Positions 35,646-49,757 of a DNA stretch of 64,000 nucleotides are shown here, piece by piece. A model generated the notes under the pieces. The model was not told the origin of the DNA. It saw nothing but the letters and a program-made list of their open reading frames with translations, and ran no database searches. Location: the NCBI RefSeq assembly GCF_026230105.1, contig NW_026614300.1, forward strand, positions 44,876-108,875, in the 5' to 3' direction. Made by a program: the position numbers and the translations under genes. Positions within the stretch are counted from its first letter, which is position 1. The number at the start of each line of letters is the position of its first letter. Source of the DNA: Diorhabda sublineata. Lineage: Eukaryota > Arthropoda > Insecta > Coleoptera > Chrysomelidae.

Positions 35646-37997
35646 TTTGTCAGATATCATCGAATAAAATCGATTGAAGCCCATTGAGGTCAACTGTCAC
35701 TTTGTGTTAATTGAAAATTTTCAAAGTCTAACTTCCTAATTTGAAGTCAAATTTCAACATTTCTCATATATTTGAGTGAGTTTGCATCTAACTTTATCAG
35801 ATATCATCGAATAACATCGATTGAAGCCCATTGACGTCAACTGTCACTTTGTGTTAATTGACAATTTTCAAAGTCTAACTTCCTAACTTGAAGTCGAATT
35901 TCAACATTTCTCATATATTTGAGTGTGTTTGCATCTAACTTTGTTAGATATCATCGAATAACATCGATTGAAGCCCGTTGAGGTCAACTGTCACTTTGTG
36001 TTAATTGAAAATTTTCAAAGTCTAACTTCCTAATTTGGGGTCGAATTTCAACATTTCTCATATATTTGAGTGAGTTTGCATCTAACTTTGTCAGATATCA
36101 TCGAATAACATCGATTGAAGCCCATTGAGGTCAACTGTCACTTTGTGTTGATTGAAAATTTTCAAAGTCTAACTTCCTAATTTGGAGTCGAATTTCAACA
36201 TTTCTCATATATTTGAGTGAGTTTGCATCTAACTTTGTCAGATATCATCGAATAACATCGATTGAAGCCCGTTGAGGTCAACTGTCACTTTGTGTAAATT
36301 GAAAATTTTCAAAGTGCAACTTCCTAATTTGGAGTCGAATTTCAACATTTCTCATATATTTGAGTGAGTTTGCATATAACTTTGTCAGATATCATCGAAT
36401 AACATCGATTGAAGCCCATTGACGTCAACTGTCACTTTGTGTTAATTGAAAATTTTCAAAGTCTAACTTCCTAATTTGAAGTCGAATTTCAACATTTCTC
36501 ATATATTTGAGTGAGTTTGCATCTAACTTCGTCAGATATCATCGAATAACATCGATTGAAGCCCATTGAGGTCAACTGTCACTTTGTATTAATTGAAAAT
36601 TTTCAAAGTCTAACTTCCTAATTTGGAGTCGAATTTCAAAATTTCTCATATATTTGAGTGAGTTTGCATCTAACTTTGTCAGATATCATCGAATAACATC
36701 GATTGAAGCCCATTGACGTCAACTGTCACTTTGTGTTAATTGAAAATTTTCAAAGTCTAACTTCCTAATTTGAAGTCGAATTTCAACATTTCTCATATAT
36801 TTGAGTGAGTTTGCATCTAACTTCGTCAGATATCATCGAATAACATCGATTGAAGCCCATTGAGGTCAACTGTCACTTTGTATTAATTGAAAATTTTCAA
36901 AGTCTAACTTCCTAATTTGGAGTCGAATTTCAAAATTTCTCATATATTTGAGTGAGTTTGCATCTAACTTTGTCAGATATCATCGAATAACATCGATTGA
37001 AGCCAGTTGAGGTCAACTGTCACTTTGTGTTAATTGAAAATTTTCAAAGTCTAACTTCCTAATTTGAAGTCGAATTTCAACATTTCTCATATATTTGAGT
37101 GAGTTTGCATATAACTTTGTCAGATATCATCGAATAACATCGATTGAAGCCCGTTGAGGTCAACTGTCACTTTGTGTTAATTGAAAATTTTCAAAGTCTA
37201 ACTTCCTAATTTGAAGTCGAATTTCAACATTTCTCATATATTTGAGTGAGTTTGCATCTAACTTCGTCAGATATCATCGAATAAAATCGATTGAAGCCCA
37301 TTGAGGTCAACTGTCACTTTGTGTTAATTGAAAATTTTCAAAGTCTAACTTCCTAATTTGAAGTCAAATTTCAACATTTCTCATATATTTGAGTGAGTTT
37401 GCATCTAACTTTATCAGATATCATCGAATAACATCGATTGAAGCCCATTGACGTCAACTGTCACTTTGTGTTAATTGACAATTTTCAAAGTCTAACTTCC
37501 TAACTTGAAGTCGAATTTCAACATTTCTCATATATTTGAGTGTGTTTGCATCTAACTTTGTTAGATATCATCGAATAACATCGATTGAAGCCCGTTGAGG
37601 TCAACTGTCACTTTGTGTTAATTGAAAATTTTCAAAGTCTAACTTCCTAATTTGGGGTCGAATTTCAACATTTCTCATATATTTGAGTGAGTTTGCATCT
37701 AACTTTGTCAGATATCATCGAATAACATCGATTGAAGCCCATTGAGGTCAACTGTCACTTTGTGTTGATTGAAAATTTTCAAAGTCTAACTTCCTAATTT
37801 GGAGTCGAATTTCAACATTTCTCATATATTTGAGTGAGTTTGCATCTAACTTTGTCAGATATCATCGAATAACATCGATTGAAGCCCGTTGAGGTCAACT
37901 GTCACTTTGTGTAAATTGAAAATTTTCAAAGTGCAACTTCCTAATTTGGAGTCGAATTTCAACATTTCTCATATATTTGAGTGAGTTTGCATATAAC
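35646..37997. repeat. 11-monomer (1,617-bp) displacement repeat
   Basis: Monomers 35646-36380 correspond to 37263-37997 at exactly 11 x 147 bp. Rare shared markers in order are TTGACAATT (35793, 37410), TTTGGGGTCG (36037, 37654), GTGTTGATT (36087, 37704) and GTGTAAATT with AGTGCAAC (36234, 37851). This 11-mer is unrelated in monomer order to the 1,616-bp 11-mer of the left part. Monomer 38145 carries the GTGTAAATT, AGTGCAAC pair once more, two units further on. Confidence 0.85.
36381..36968. repeat. Tandem duplicated two-monomer unit (2 x 294 bp)
   Basis: Monomers 36381 (GACGTC, GAAG) and 36528 (TTCGTC, GTATTAA, CAAAATTT) are repeated directly as 36675 and 36822. Apart from the 5' flank, the two dimers agree at every marker I checked, making this the shortest complete HOR-like duplication in the window. 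Confidence 0.82.
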
Positions 37998-38291
37998 TTT
38001 GTCAGATATCATCGAATAACATCGATTGAAGCTCGTTGAGGTCAACTGTCACTTTGTGTTAATTGAAAATTTTCAAAGTCTAACTTCCTAATTTGAAGTC
38101 GAATTTCAACATTTCTCATATATTTGAATGAGTTTGCATCTAACTTTGTCAGATATCATCGAATAACATCGATTGAAGCCCGTTGAGGTCAACTGTCACT
38201 TTGTGTAAATTGAAAATTTTCAAAGTGCAACTTCCTAATTTGGAGTCGAATTTCAACATTTCTCATATATTTGAGTGAGTTTGCATCTAAC

Positions 38292-41200
38292 TTTGTCAGA
38301 TATCATCGAATAACATCGATTGAAGCCAGTTGAGGTCAACTGTCACTTTGTGTTAATTGAAAATTTTCAAAGTCTAACTTCCTAATTTGAAGTCGAATTT
38401 CAACATTTCTCATATATTTGAGTGAGTTTGCATATAACTTTGTCAGATATCATCGAATAACATCGATTGAAGCCCGTTGAGGTCAACTGTCACTTTGTGT
38501 TAATTGAAAATTTTCAAAGTCTAACTTCCTAATTTGAAGTCGAATTTCAACATTTCTCATATATTTGAGTGAGTTTGCATCTAACTTTGTCAGATATCAT
38601 CGAATAAAATCGATTGAAGCCCATTGAGGTCAACTGTCACTTTGTGTTAATTGAAAATTTTCAAAGTCTAACTTCCTAATTTGAAGTCAAATTTCAACAT
38701 TTCTCATATATTTGAGTGAGTTTGCATCTAACTTTATCAGATATCATCGAATAACATCGATTGAAGCCCATTGACGTCAACTGTCACTTTGTGTTAATTG
38801 AAAATTTTCAAAGTCTAACTTCCTAACTTGAAGTCGAATTTCAACATTGCTCATATATTTGAGTGAGTTTGCATCCAACTTTGTTAGATATCATCGAATA
38901 ACATCGATTGAAGCCCGTTGAGGTCAACTGTCACTTTGTGTTAATTGAAAATTTTCAAAGTCTAACTTCCTAATTTGAAGTCGAATTTCAACATTTCTCA
39001 TATATTTGAGTGTGTTTGCATCTAACTTTGTCAGATATCATCGAATAACATCGATTGAAGCCCATTGAGGTCAACTGTCACTTTGTGTTAATTGAAAATT
39101 TTCAAAGTCTAACTTCCTAATTTGGAGTCGAATTTCAAAATTTCTCATATATTTGAGTGAGTTTGCATCTAACTTTGTCAGATATCATCGAATAACATCG
39201 ATTGAAGCCAGTTGAGGTCAACTGTCACTTTGTGTTAATTGAAAATTTTCAAAGTCTAACTTCCTAATTTGAAGTCGAATTTCAACATTTCTCATATATT
39301 TGAGTGAGTTTGCATATAACTTTGTCAGATATCATCGAATAACATCGATTGAAGCCCGTTGAGGTGAACTGTCACTTTGTGTTAATTGAAAATTTTCAAA
39401 GTCTAACTTCCTAATTTGAAGTCGAATTTCAACATTTCTCATATATTTGAGTGAGTTTGCATCTAACTTTGTCAGATATCATCGAATAAAATCGATTGAA
39501 GCCCATTGAGGTCAACTGTCACTTTGTGTTAATTGAAAATTTTCAAAGTCTAACTTCCTAATTTGAAGTCAAATTTCAACATTTCTCATATATTTGAGTG
39601 AGTTTGCATCTAACTTTATCAGATATCATCGAATAACATCGATTGAAGCCCATTGACGTCAACTGTCACTTTGTGTTAATTGAAAATTTTCAAAGTCTAA
39701 CTTCCTAACTTGAAGTCGAATTTCAACATTTCTCATATATTTGAGTGTGTTTTCATCTAACTTTGTCAGATATCATCGAATAACATCGATTGAAGCCCGT
39801 TGAGGTCAACTGTCACTTTGTGTTAATTGAAAATTTTCAAAGTCTAACTTCCTAATTTGGAGTCGAATTTCAACATTTCTCATATATTTGAGTGAGTTTG
39901 CATATAACTTTGTCAGATATCATCGAATAACATCGATTGAAGCCCATTGACGTCAACTGTCACTTTGTGTTAATTGAAAATTTTCAAAGTCTAACTTCCT
40001 AATTTGAAGTCAAATTTCAACATTTCTCATATATTTGAGTGAGTTTGCATCTAACTTTATCAGATATCATCGAATAACATCGATTGAAGCCCATTGACGT
40101 CAACTGTCACTTTGTGTTAATTGAAAATTTTCAAAGTCTAACTTCCTAATTTGAAGTTGAATTTCAACATTTCTCATATATTTGAGTGAGTTTGCATCCA
40201 ACTTTGTTAGATATCATCGAATAACATCGATTGAAGCCCGTTGAGGTCAACTGTCACTTTGTGTTAATTGAAAATTTTCAAAGTCTAACTTCCTAATTTG
40301 AAGTCGAATTTCAACATTTCTCATATATTTGAGTGAGTTTGCATATAACTTTGTCGGATATCATCGAATAACATCGATTGAAGCCCGTTGAGGTCAACTG
40401 TCACTTTGTGTTAATTGAAAATTTTCAAAGTCTAACTTCCTAATTTGAAGTCGAATCTCAACATTTCTCATATATTTGAGTGAGTTTGCATCTAACTTTG
40501 TCAGATATCATCGAATAAAATCGATTGAAGCCCATTGAGGTCAACTGTCACTTTGTGTTAATTGAAAATTTTCAAAGTCTAACTTCCTAATTTGAAGTCA
40601 AATTTCAACATTTCTCATATATTTGAGTGAGTTTGCATCTAACTTTATCAGATATCATCGAATAACATCGATTGAAGCCCATTGACGTCAACTGTCACTT
40701 TGTGTTAATTGAAAATTTTCAAAGTCTAACTTCCTAACTTGAAGTCGAATTTCAACATTTCTCATATATTTGAGTGTGTTTTCATCTAACTTTGTCAGAT
40801 ATCATCGAATAACATCGATTGAAGCCCGTTGAGGTCAACTGTCACTTTGTGTTAATTGAAAATTTTCAAAGTCTAACTTCCTAATTTGAAGTCGAATTTC
40901 AACATTTCTCATATATTTGAGTGTGTTTGCATCTAACTTTATCAGATATCATCGAATAACATCGATTGAAGCCCATTGACGTCAACTGTCACTTTGTGTT
41001 AATTGAAAATTTTCAAAGTCTAACTTCCTAACTTGAAGTCGAATTTCAACATTTCTCATATATTTGAGTGAGTATGCATCCAACTTTGTTAGATATCATC
41101 GAATAACATCGATTGAAGCCCGTTGAGGTCAACTGTCACTTTGTGTTAATTGAAAATTTTCAAAGTCTAACTTCCTAACTTGAAGTCGAATTTCAACATT

Positions 41201-43142
41201 TCTCATATATTTGAGTGTGTTTTCATCTAACTTTGTCAGATATCATCGAATAACATCGATTGAAGCCCGTTGAGGTCAACTGTCACTTTGTGTTAATTGA
41301 AAATTTTCAAAGTCTAACTTCCTAACTTGAAGTCGAATTTCAACATTGCTCATATATTTGAGTGAGTTTGCATCTAACTTTATCAGATATCATCGAATAA
41401 CATCGATTGAAGCCCATTGACGTCAACTGTCACTTTGTGTTAATTGAAAATTTTCAAAGTCTAACTTCCTAACTTGAAGTCGAATTTCAACATTTCTCAT
41501 ATATTTGAGTGAGTTTGCATCCAACTTTGTTAGATATCATCGAATAACATCGATTGAAGCCCGTTGAGGTCAACTGTCACTTTGTGTTAATTGAAAATTT
41601 TCAAAGTCTAACTTCCTAATTTGAAGTCGAATTTCAACATTTCTCATATATTTGAGTGAGTTTGCATCTAACATCATCAGATATCATCGAATAAAAGCGA
41701 TTGAAGCCCATTGAGGTCAACTGTCACTTTGTGTTAATTGAAAATTTTCAAAGTCTAACTTCCTAATTTGGAGTCGAATTTCAACATTTCTCATATATTT
41801 GAGTGAGTTTGCATATAACTTTGTCAGATATCATCGAATAACATCGATTGAAGCCCGTTGAGGTCAACTGTCACTTTGTGTTAATTGAAAATTTTCAAAG
41901 TCTAACTTCCTAATTTGGAGTCGAATTTCAACATTTCTCATATATTTGAGTGAGTTTGCATCTAACTTTGTCAGATATCATCGAATAACATCGATTGAAG
42001 CCAGTTGAGGTCAACTGTCACTTTGTGTTAATTGAAAATTTTCAAAGTCTAACTTCCTAATTTGGAGTCGAATTTCAACATTTCTCATATATTTGAGTGA
42101 GTTTGCATATAACTTTGTCAGATATCATCGAATAACATCGATTGAAGCCCATTGACGTCAACTGTCACTTTGTGTTAATTGAAAATTTTCAAAGTCTAAC
42201 TTCCTAATTTGAAGTTGAATTTCAACATTTCTCATATATTTGAGTGAGTTTGCATCTAACTTCGTCAGATATCATCGAATAACATCGATTGAAGCCCATT
42301 GAGGTCAACTGTCACTTTGTATTAATTGAAAATTTTCAAAGTCTAACTTCCTAATTTGGAGTCGAATTTCAAAATTTCTCATATATTTGAGTGAGTTTGC
42401 ATCTAACTTTGTCAGATATCATCGAATAACATCGATTGAAGCCCATTGAGGTCAACTGTCACTTTGTGTTAATTGAAAATTTTCAAAGTCTAACTTCCTA
42501 ACTTGAAGTCGAATTTCAACATTGCTCATATATTTGAGTGAGTTTGCATCCAACTTTGTTAGATATCATCGAATAACATCGATTGAAGCCCGTTGAGGTC
42601 AACTGTCACTTTGTGTTAATTGAAAATTTTCAAAGTCTAACTTCCTAATTTGAAGTCGAATTTCAACATTTCTCATATATTTGAGTGAGTTTGCATCTAA
42701 CATCATCAGATATCATCGAATAAAAGCGATTGAAGCCCATTGAGGTCAACTGTCACTTTGTGTTAATTGAAAATTTTCAAAGTCTAACTTCCTAATTTGG
42801 AGTCGAATTTCAACATTTCTCATATATTTGAGTGAGTTTGCATATAACTTTGTCAGATATCATCGAATAACATCGATTGAAGCCCATTGACGTCAACTGT
42901 CACTTTGTGTTAATTGAAAATTTTCAAAGTCTAACTTCCTAATTTGGAGTCGAATTTCAACATTTCTCATATATTTGAGTGAGTTTGCATCTAACTTTGT
43001 CAGATATCATCGAATAACATCGATTGAAGCCAGTTGAGGTCAACTGTCACTTTGTGTTAATTGAAAATTTTCAAAGTGTAACTTCCTAATTTGTAGTCGA
43101 ATTTCAACATTTCTCATATATTTGAGTGAGTTTGAATCTAAC
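38292..43142. repeat. Irregular, diverged zone with 6- and 7-monomer echoes
   Basis: Monomers 38292-38879 correspond to 39174-39761 at 882 bp (GCCAGTT, CGTT, AAAATCG with GTCAAATTT, TTTATC with TAACTTG). Monomers 39468-39761 recur at 40497-40790, displaced 1,029 bp, marked by GTGTGTTTTCATC. A separate 1,029-bp echo links 41526-41819 with 42555-42848, marked by AACATCATCAG. Private substitutions are frequent: GAGGTGAAC near 39363, GTTGAATTT near 40157 and 42213, GTCGGATATC near 40354, GAATCTCAAC near 40455, GAGTATGC near 41068 and TTTGTAGTCG near 43092. No long regular HOR is visible. Confidence 0.75.
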
Positions 43143-44465
43143 TTTGTCAGATATCATCGAATAACATCGATTGAAGCCAGTTGAGGTCAACTGTCACTTT
43201 GTGTTAATTGAAAATTTTCAAAGTCTAACTTCCTAATTTGGAGTCGAATTTCAACATTTCTCATATATTTGAGTGAGTTTGCATATAACTTTGTCAGATA
43301 TCATCGAATAACATCGATTGAAGCCCATTGACGTCAACTGTCACTTTGTGTTAATTGAAAATTTTCAAAGTCTAACTTCCTAATTTGAAGTCGAATTTCA
43401 ACATTTCTCATATATTTGAGTGAGTTTGCATCTAACTTCGTCAGATATCATCGAATAACATCGATTGAAGCCCATTGAGGTCAACTGTCACTTTGTGTTA
43501 ATTGAAAATTTTCAAAGTCTAACTTCCTAATTTGAAGTCGAATTTCAACATTTCTCATATATTCGAGTGAGTTTGCATCTAACTTTGTCAGATATCATCG
43601 AATAACATCGATTGAAGCCCATTGAGGTCAACTGTCACTTTGTGTTAATTGAAAATTTTCAAAGTCTAACTTCCTAATTTGAAGTCGAATTTCAACATTT
43701 CTCATATATTTGAGTGAGTTTGCATCTAACTTCGTCAGATATCATCGAATAACATCGATTGAAGCCCATTGAGGTCAACTGTCACTTTGTATTAATTGAA
43801 AATTTTCAAAGTCTAACTTCCTAATTTGGAGTCGAATTTCAAAATTTCTCATATATTTGAGTGAGTTTGCATCTAACTTTGTCAGATATCATCGAATAAC
43901 ATCGATTGAAGCCAGTTGAGGTCAACTTTCACTTTGTGTTAATTGAAAATTTTCAAAGTCTAACTTCCAAATTTGAAGTCGAATTTCAACATTTCTCATA
44001 TATTTGAGTGAGTTTGCATATAACTTTGTCAGATATCATCGAATAACATCGATTGAAGCCCGTTGAGGTCAACTGTCACTTTGTGTTAATTGAAAATTTT
44101 CAAAGTCCAACTTCCTAATTTGAAGTCGAATTTCAACATTTCTCATATATTTGAGTGAGTTTGCATCTAACTTTGTCAGATATCATCGAATAAAATCGAT
44201 TGAAGCCCATTGAGGTCAACTGTCACTTTGTGTTAATTGAAAATTTTCAAAGTCTAACTTCCTAATTTGAAGTCAAATTTCAACATTTCTCATATATTTG
44301 AGTGAGTTTGCATCTAACTTTATCAGATATCATCGAATAACATCGATTGAAGCCCATTGACGTCAACTGTCACTTTGTGTTAATTGAAAATTTTCAAAGT
44401 CTAACTTCCTAACTTGAAGTCGAATTTCAACATTTCTCATATATTAGAGTGAGTTTGCATCCAAC

Positions 44466-47400
44466 TTTGTTAGATATCATCGAATAACATCGATTGAAGC
44501 CCGTTGAGGTCAACTGTCACTTTGTGTAAATTGAAAATTTTCAAAGTGTAACTTCCTAATTTGGAGTCGAATTTCAACATTTCTCATATATTTGAGTGAG
44601 TTTGCATCTAACTTTGTCAGATATCATCGAATAACATCGATTGAAGCCCATTGAGGTCAACTGTCACTTTGTGTTAATTGAAAATTTTCAAAGTCTAACT
44701 TCCTAATTTGAAGTCGAATTTCAACATTTCTCATATATTTGAGTGTGTTTGCATCTAACTTTGTCAGATATCATCGAATAACATCGATTGAAGCCCATTG
44801 AGGTCAACTGTCACTTTGTGTTAATTGAAAATTTTCAAAGTCTAACTTCCTAATTTGGAGTCAAATTTCAACATTTCTCATATATTTGAGTGAGTTTGCA
44901 TCTAACTTCATCAGATATCATCGAATAAAAGCGATTGAAGCCCATTGAGGTCAACTGTCACTTTGTGTTAATTGAAAATTTTCAAAGTCTAACTTCCTAA
45001 TTTGGAGTCGAATTTCAACATTTCTCATATATTTGAGTGAGTTTGCATCTAACTTCATCAGATATCATCGAATAACATCGATTGAAGCCCATTGAGGTCA
45101 ACTGTCACTTTGTGTTGATTGAAAATTTTCAAAGTCTAACTTCCTAATTTGGAGTCGAATTTCAACATTTCTCATATATTTGAGTGAGTTTGCATCTAAC
45201 TTTGTCAGATATCATCGAATAAAAGCGATTGAAGCCCATTGAGGTCAACTGTCACTTTGTGTTAATTGAAAATTTTCAAAGTCTAACTTCCTAATTTGGA
45301 GTCGAATTTCAACATTTCTCATATATTTGAGTGAGTTTGCATATAACTTCGTCAGATATCATCGAATAACATCGATTGAAGCCCATTGAGGTCAACTGTC
45401 ACTTTGTATTAATTGAAAATTTTCAAAGTCTAACTTCCTAATTTGGAGTCGAATTTCAAAATTTCTCATATATTTGAGTGAGTTTGCATCTAACTTTGTC
45501 AGATATCATCGAATAACATCGATTGAAGCCAGTTGAGGTCAACTGTCACTTTGTGTTAATTGAAAATTTTCAAAGTCTAACTTCCTAATTTGAAGTCGAA
45601 TTTCAACATTTCTCATATATTTGAGTGAGTTTGCATATAACTTTGTCAGATATCAGCGAATAACATCGATTGAAGCCCGTTGAGGTCAACTGTCACTTTG
45701 TGTAAATTGAAAATTTTCAAAGTGTAACTTCTTAATTTGGAGTCGAATTTCAACATTTCTCATATATTTGAGTGAGTTTGCATCTAACTTTGTCAGATAT
45801 CATCGAATAACATTGATTGAAGCCCATTGACGTCAACTGTCACTTTGTGTAAATTGAAAATTTTCAAAGTCTAACTTCCTAATTTGGAGTCGAATTTCAA
45901 CATTTCTCATATATTTGAGTGAGTTTGCATCTAACTTTGTCAGATATCATCGAATAACATCGATTGAAGCCCATTGAGGTCAACTGTCACTTTGTGTTAA
46001 TTGAAAATTTTCAAAGTCTAACTTCCTAATTTGAAGTCGAATTTCAACATTTCTCATATATTTGAGTGTGTTTGCATCTAACTTTGTCAGATATCATCGA
46101 ATAACATCGATTGAAGCCCATTGAGGTCAACTGTCACTTTGTGTTAATTGAAAATTTTCAAAGTCTAACTTCCTAATTTGGAGTCAAATTTCAACATTTC
46201 TCATATATTTGAGTGAGTTTGCATCTAACTTCATCAGATATCATCGAATAAAAGCGATTGAAGCCCATTGAGGTCAACTGTCACTTTGTGTTAATTGAAA
46301 ATTTTCAAAGTCTAACTTCCTAATTTGGAGTCGAATTTCAACATTTCTCATATATTTGAGTGAGTTTGCATCTAACTTCATCAGATATCATCGAATAACA
46401 TCGATTGAAGCCCATTGAGGTCAACTGTCACTTTGTGTTGATTGAAAATTTTCAAAGTCTAACTTCCTAATTTGGAGTCGAATTTCAACATTTCTCATAT
46501 ATTTGAGTGAGTTTGCATCTAACTTTGTCAGATATCATCGAATAACATCGATTGAAGCCCGTTGAGGTCAACTGTCACTTTGTGTAAATTGAAAATTTTC
46601 AAAGTGTAACTTCCTAATTTGGAGTCGAATTTCAACATTTCTCATATATTTGAGTGAGTTTGCATCTAACTTTGTCAGATATCATCGAATAACATCGATT
46701 GAAGCCCATTGAGGTCAACTGTCACTTTGTGTTAATTGAAAATTTTCAAAGTCTAACTTCCTAATTTGGAGTCGAATTTCAACATTTCTCATATATTTGA
46801 GTGAGTTTGCATCTAACTTTGTCAGATATCATCGAATAACATCGATTGAAGCCCATTGAGGTCAACTGTCACTTTGTGTTGATTGAAAATTTTCAAAGTC
46901 TAACTTCCTAATTTGGAGTAGAATTTCAACATTTCTCATATATTTGAGTGAGTTTGCATCTAACTTTGTCAGATATCATCGAATAACATCGATTGAAGCC
47001 CGTTGAGGTCAACTGTCACTTTGTGTAAATTGAAAATTTTCAAAGTGTAACTTCCTAATTTGGAGTCGAATTTCAACATTTCTCATATATTTGAGTGAGT
47101 TTGAATCTAACTTTGTCAGATATCATCGAATAACATCGATTGAAGCCAGTTGAGGTCAACTGTCACTTTGTGTTAATTGAAAATTTTCAAAGTCTAACTT
47201 CCTAATTTGGAGTCGAATTTCAACATTTCTCATATATTTGAGTGAGTTTGCATATAACTTTGTCAGATATCATCGAATAACATCGATTGAAGCCCATTGA
47301 CGTCAACTGTCACTTTGTGTTAATTGAAAATTTTCAAAGTCTAACTTCCTAATTTGAAGTCAAATTTCAACATTTCTCATATATTTGAGTGAGTTTGCAT

Positions 47401-48434
47401 CTAACTTCGTCAGATATCATCGAATAACATCGATTGAAGCCCATTGAGGTCAACTGTCACTTTGTGTTAATTGAAAATTTTCAAAGTCTAACTTCCTAAT
47501 TTGAAGTCGAATTTCAACATTTCTCATATATTTGAGTGAGTTTGCATCTAACTTTGTCAGATATCATCGAATAACATCGATTGAAGCCCATTGAGGTCAA
47601 CTGTCACTTTGTGTTAATTGAAAATTTTCAAAGTCTAACTTCCTAATTTGAAGTCGAATTTCAACATTTCTCATATATTTGAGTGAGTTTGCATCTAACT
47701 TCGTCAGATATCATCGAATAACATCGATTGAAGCCCATTGAGGTCAACTGTCACTTTGTATTAATTGAAAATTTTCAAAGTCTAACTTCCTAATTTGGAG
47801 TCGAATTTCAAAATTTCTCATATATTTGAGTGAGTTTGCATCTAACTTTGTCAGATATCATCGAATAACATCGATTGAAGCCAGTTGAGGTCAACTGTCA
47901 CTTTGTGTTAATTGAAAATTTTCAAAGTCTAACTTCCTAATTTGAAGTCGAATTTCAACATTTCTCATATATTTGAGTGAGTTTGCATATAACTTTGTCA
48001 GATATCATCGAATAACATCGATTGAAGCCCGTTGAGGTCAACTGTCACTTTGTGTTAATTGAAAATTTTCAAAGTCCAACTTCCTAATTTGAAGTCGAAT
48101 TTCAACATTTCTCATATATTTGAGTGAGTTTGCATCTAACTTTGTCAGATATCATCGAATAAAATCGATTGAAGCCCATTGAGGTCAACTGTCACTTTGT
48201 GTTAATTGAAAATTTTCAAAGTCTAACTTCCTAATTTGAAGTCAAATTTCAACATTTCTCATATATTTGAGTGAGTTTGCATCTAACTTTATCAGATATC
48301 ATCGAATAACATCGATTGAAGCCCATTGACGTCAACTGTCACTTTGTGTTAATTGAAAATTTTCAAAGTCTAACTTCCTAACTTGAAGTCGAATTTCAAC
48401 ATTTCTCATATATTAGAGTGAGTTTGCATCCAAC
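44466..48434. repeat. 27-monomer segment opening the right domain
   Basis: Between successive TATTAGAG markers (44446, 48415) lie 27 units: n, o, p, q, r, an AAAAGCG monomer, i, j, two mixed monomers (45642, 45789), o, p, q, r, a, b, c, d, e to m. The block o-p-q-r occurs twice (44613-45200 and 45936-46523, nine units apart). The mixed monomers have CGTT, GTGTAAATT and AGTGTAAC (45642) and GACGTC with GTGTAAATT (45789), combinations not seen in the clean HOR. Private changes include ATCAGCG near 45655, CTTCTTAAT near 45730 and CATTGATT near 45812. Confidence 0.8.
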
Positions 48435-49757
48435 TTTGTTAGATATCATCGAATAACATCGATTGAAGCCCGTTGAGGTCAACTGTCACTTTGTGTAAAT
48501 TGAAAATTTTCAAAGTGTAACTTCCTAATTTGGAGTCGAATTTCAACATTTCTCATATATTTGAGTGAGTTTGCATCTAACTTTGTCAGATATCATCGAA
48601 TAACATCGATTGAAGCCCGTTGAGGTCAACTGTCACTTTGTGTAAATTGAAAATTTTCAAAGTGTAACTTCCTAATTTGGAGTCGAATTTCAACATTTCT
48701 CATATATTTGAGTGAGTTTGCATCTAACTTTGTCAGATATCATCGAATAACATCGATTGAAGCCCATTGAGGTCAACTGTCACTTTGTGTTAATTGAAAA
48801 TTTTCAAAGTCTAACTTCCTAATTTGAAGTCGAATTTCAACATTTCTCATATATTTGAGTGTGTTTGCATCTAACTTTGTCAGATATCATCGAATAACAT
48901 CGATTGAAGCCCATTGAGGTCAACTGTCACTTTGTGTTAATTGAAAATTTTCAAAGTCTAACTTCCTAATTTGGAGTCAAATTTCAACATTTCTCATATA
49001 TTTGAGTGAGTTTGCATCTAACTTCATCAGATATCATCGAATAAAAGCGATTGAAGCCCATTGAGGTCAACTGTCACTTTGTGTTAATTGAAAATTTTCA
49101 AAGTCTAACTTCCTAATTTGGAGTCGAATTTCAACATTTCTCATATATTTGAGTGAGTTTGCATCTAACTTCATCAGATATCATCGAATAACATCGATTG
49201 AAGCCCATTGAGGTCAACTGTCACTTTGTGTTGATTGAAAATTTTCAAAGTCTAACTTCCTAATTTGGAGTCGAATTTCAACATTTCTCATATATTTGAG
49301 TGAGTTTGCATCTAACTTCATCAGATATCATCGAATAACATCGATTGAAGCCCATTGAGGTCAACTGTCACTTTGTGTTGATTGAAAATTTTCAAAGTCT
49401 AACTTCCTAATTTGGAGTCGAATTTCAACATTTCTCATATATTTGAGTGAGTTTGCATCTAACTTTGTCAGATATCATCGAATAACATCGATTGAAGCCC
49501 ATTGAGGTCAACTGTCACTTTGTGTTAATTGAAAATTTTCAAAGTCTAACTTCCTAATTTGGAGTCGAATTTCAACATTTCTCATATATTTGAGTGAGTT
49601 TGCATCTAACTTTGTCAGATATCATCGAATAACATCGATTGAAGCCCATTGAGGTCAACTGTCACTTTGTGTTGATTGAAAATTTTCAAAGTCTAACTTC
49701 CTAATTTGGAGTAGAATTTCAACATTTCTCATATATTTGAGTGAGTTTGCATCTAAC

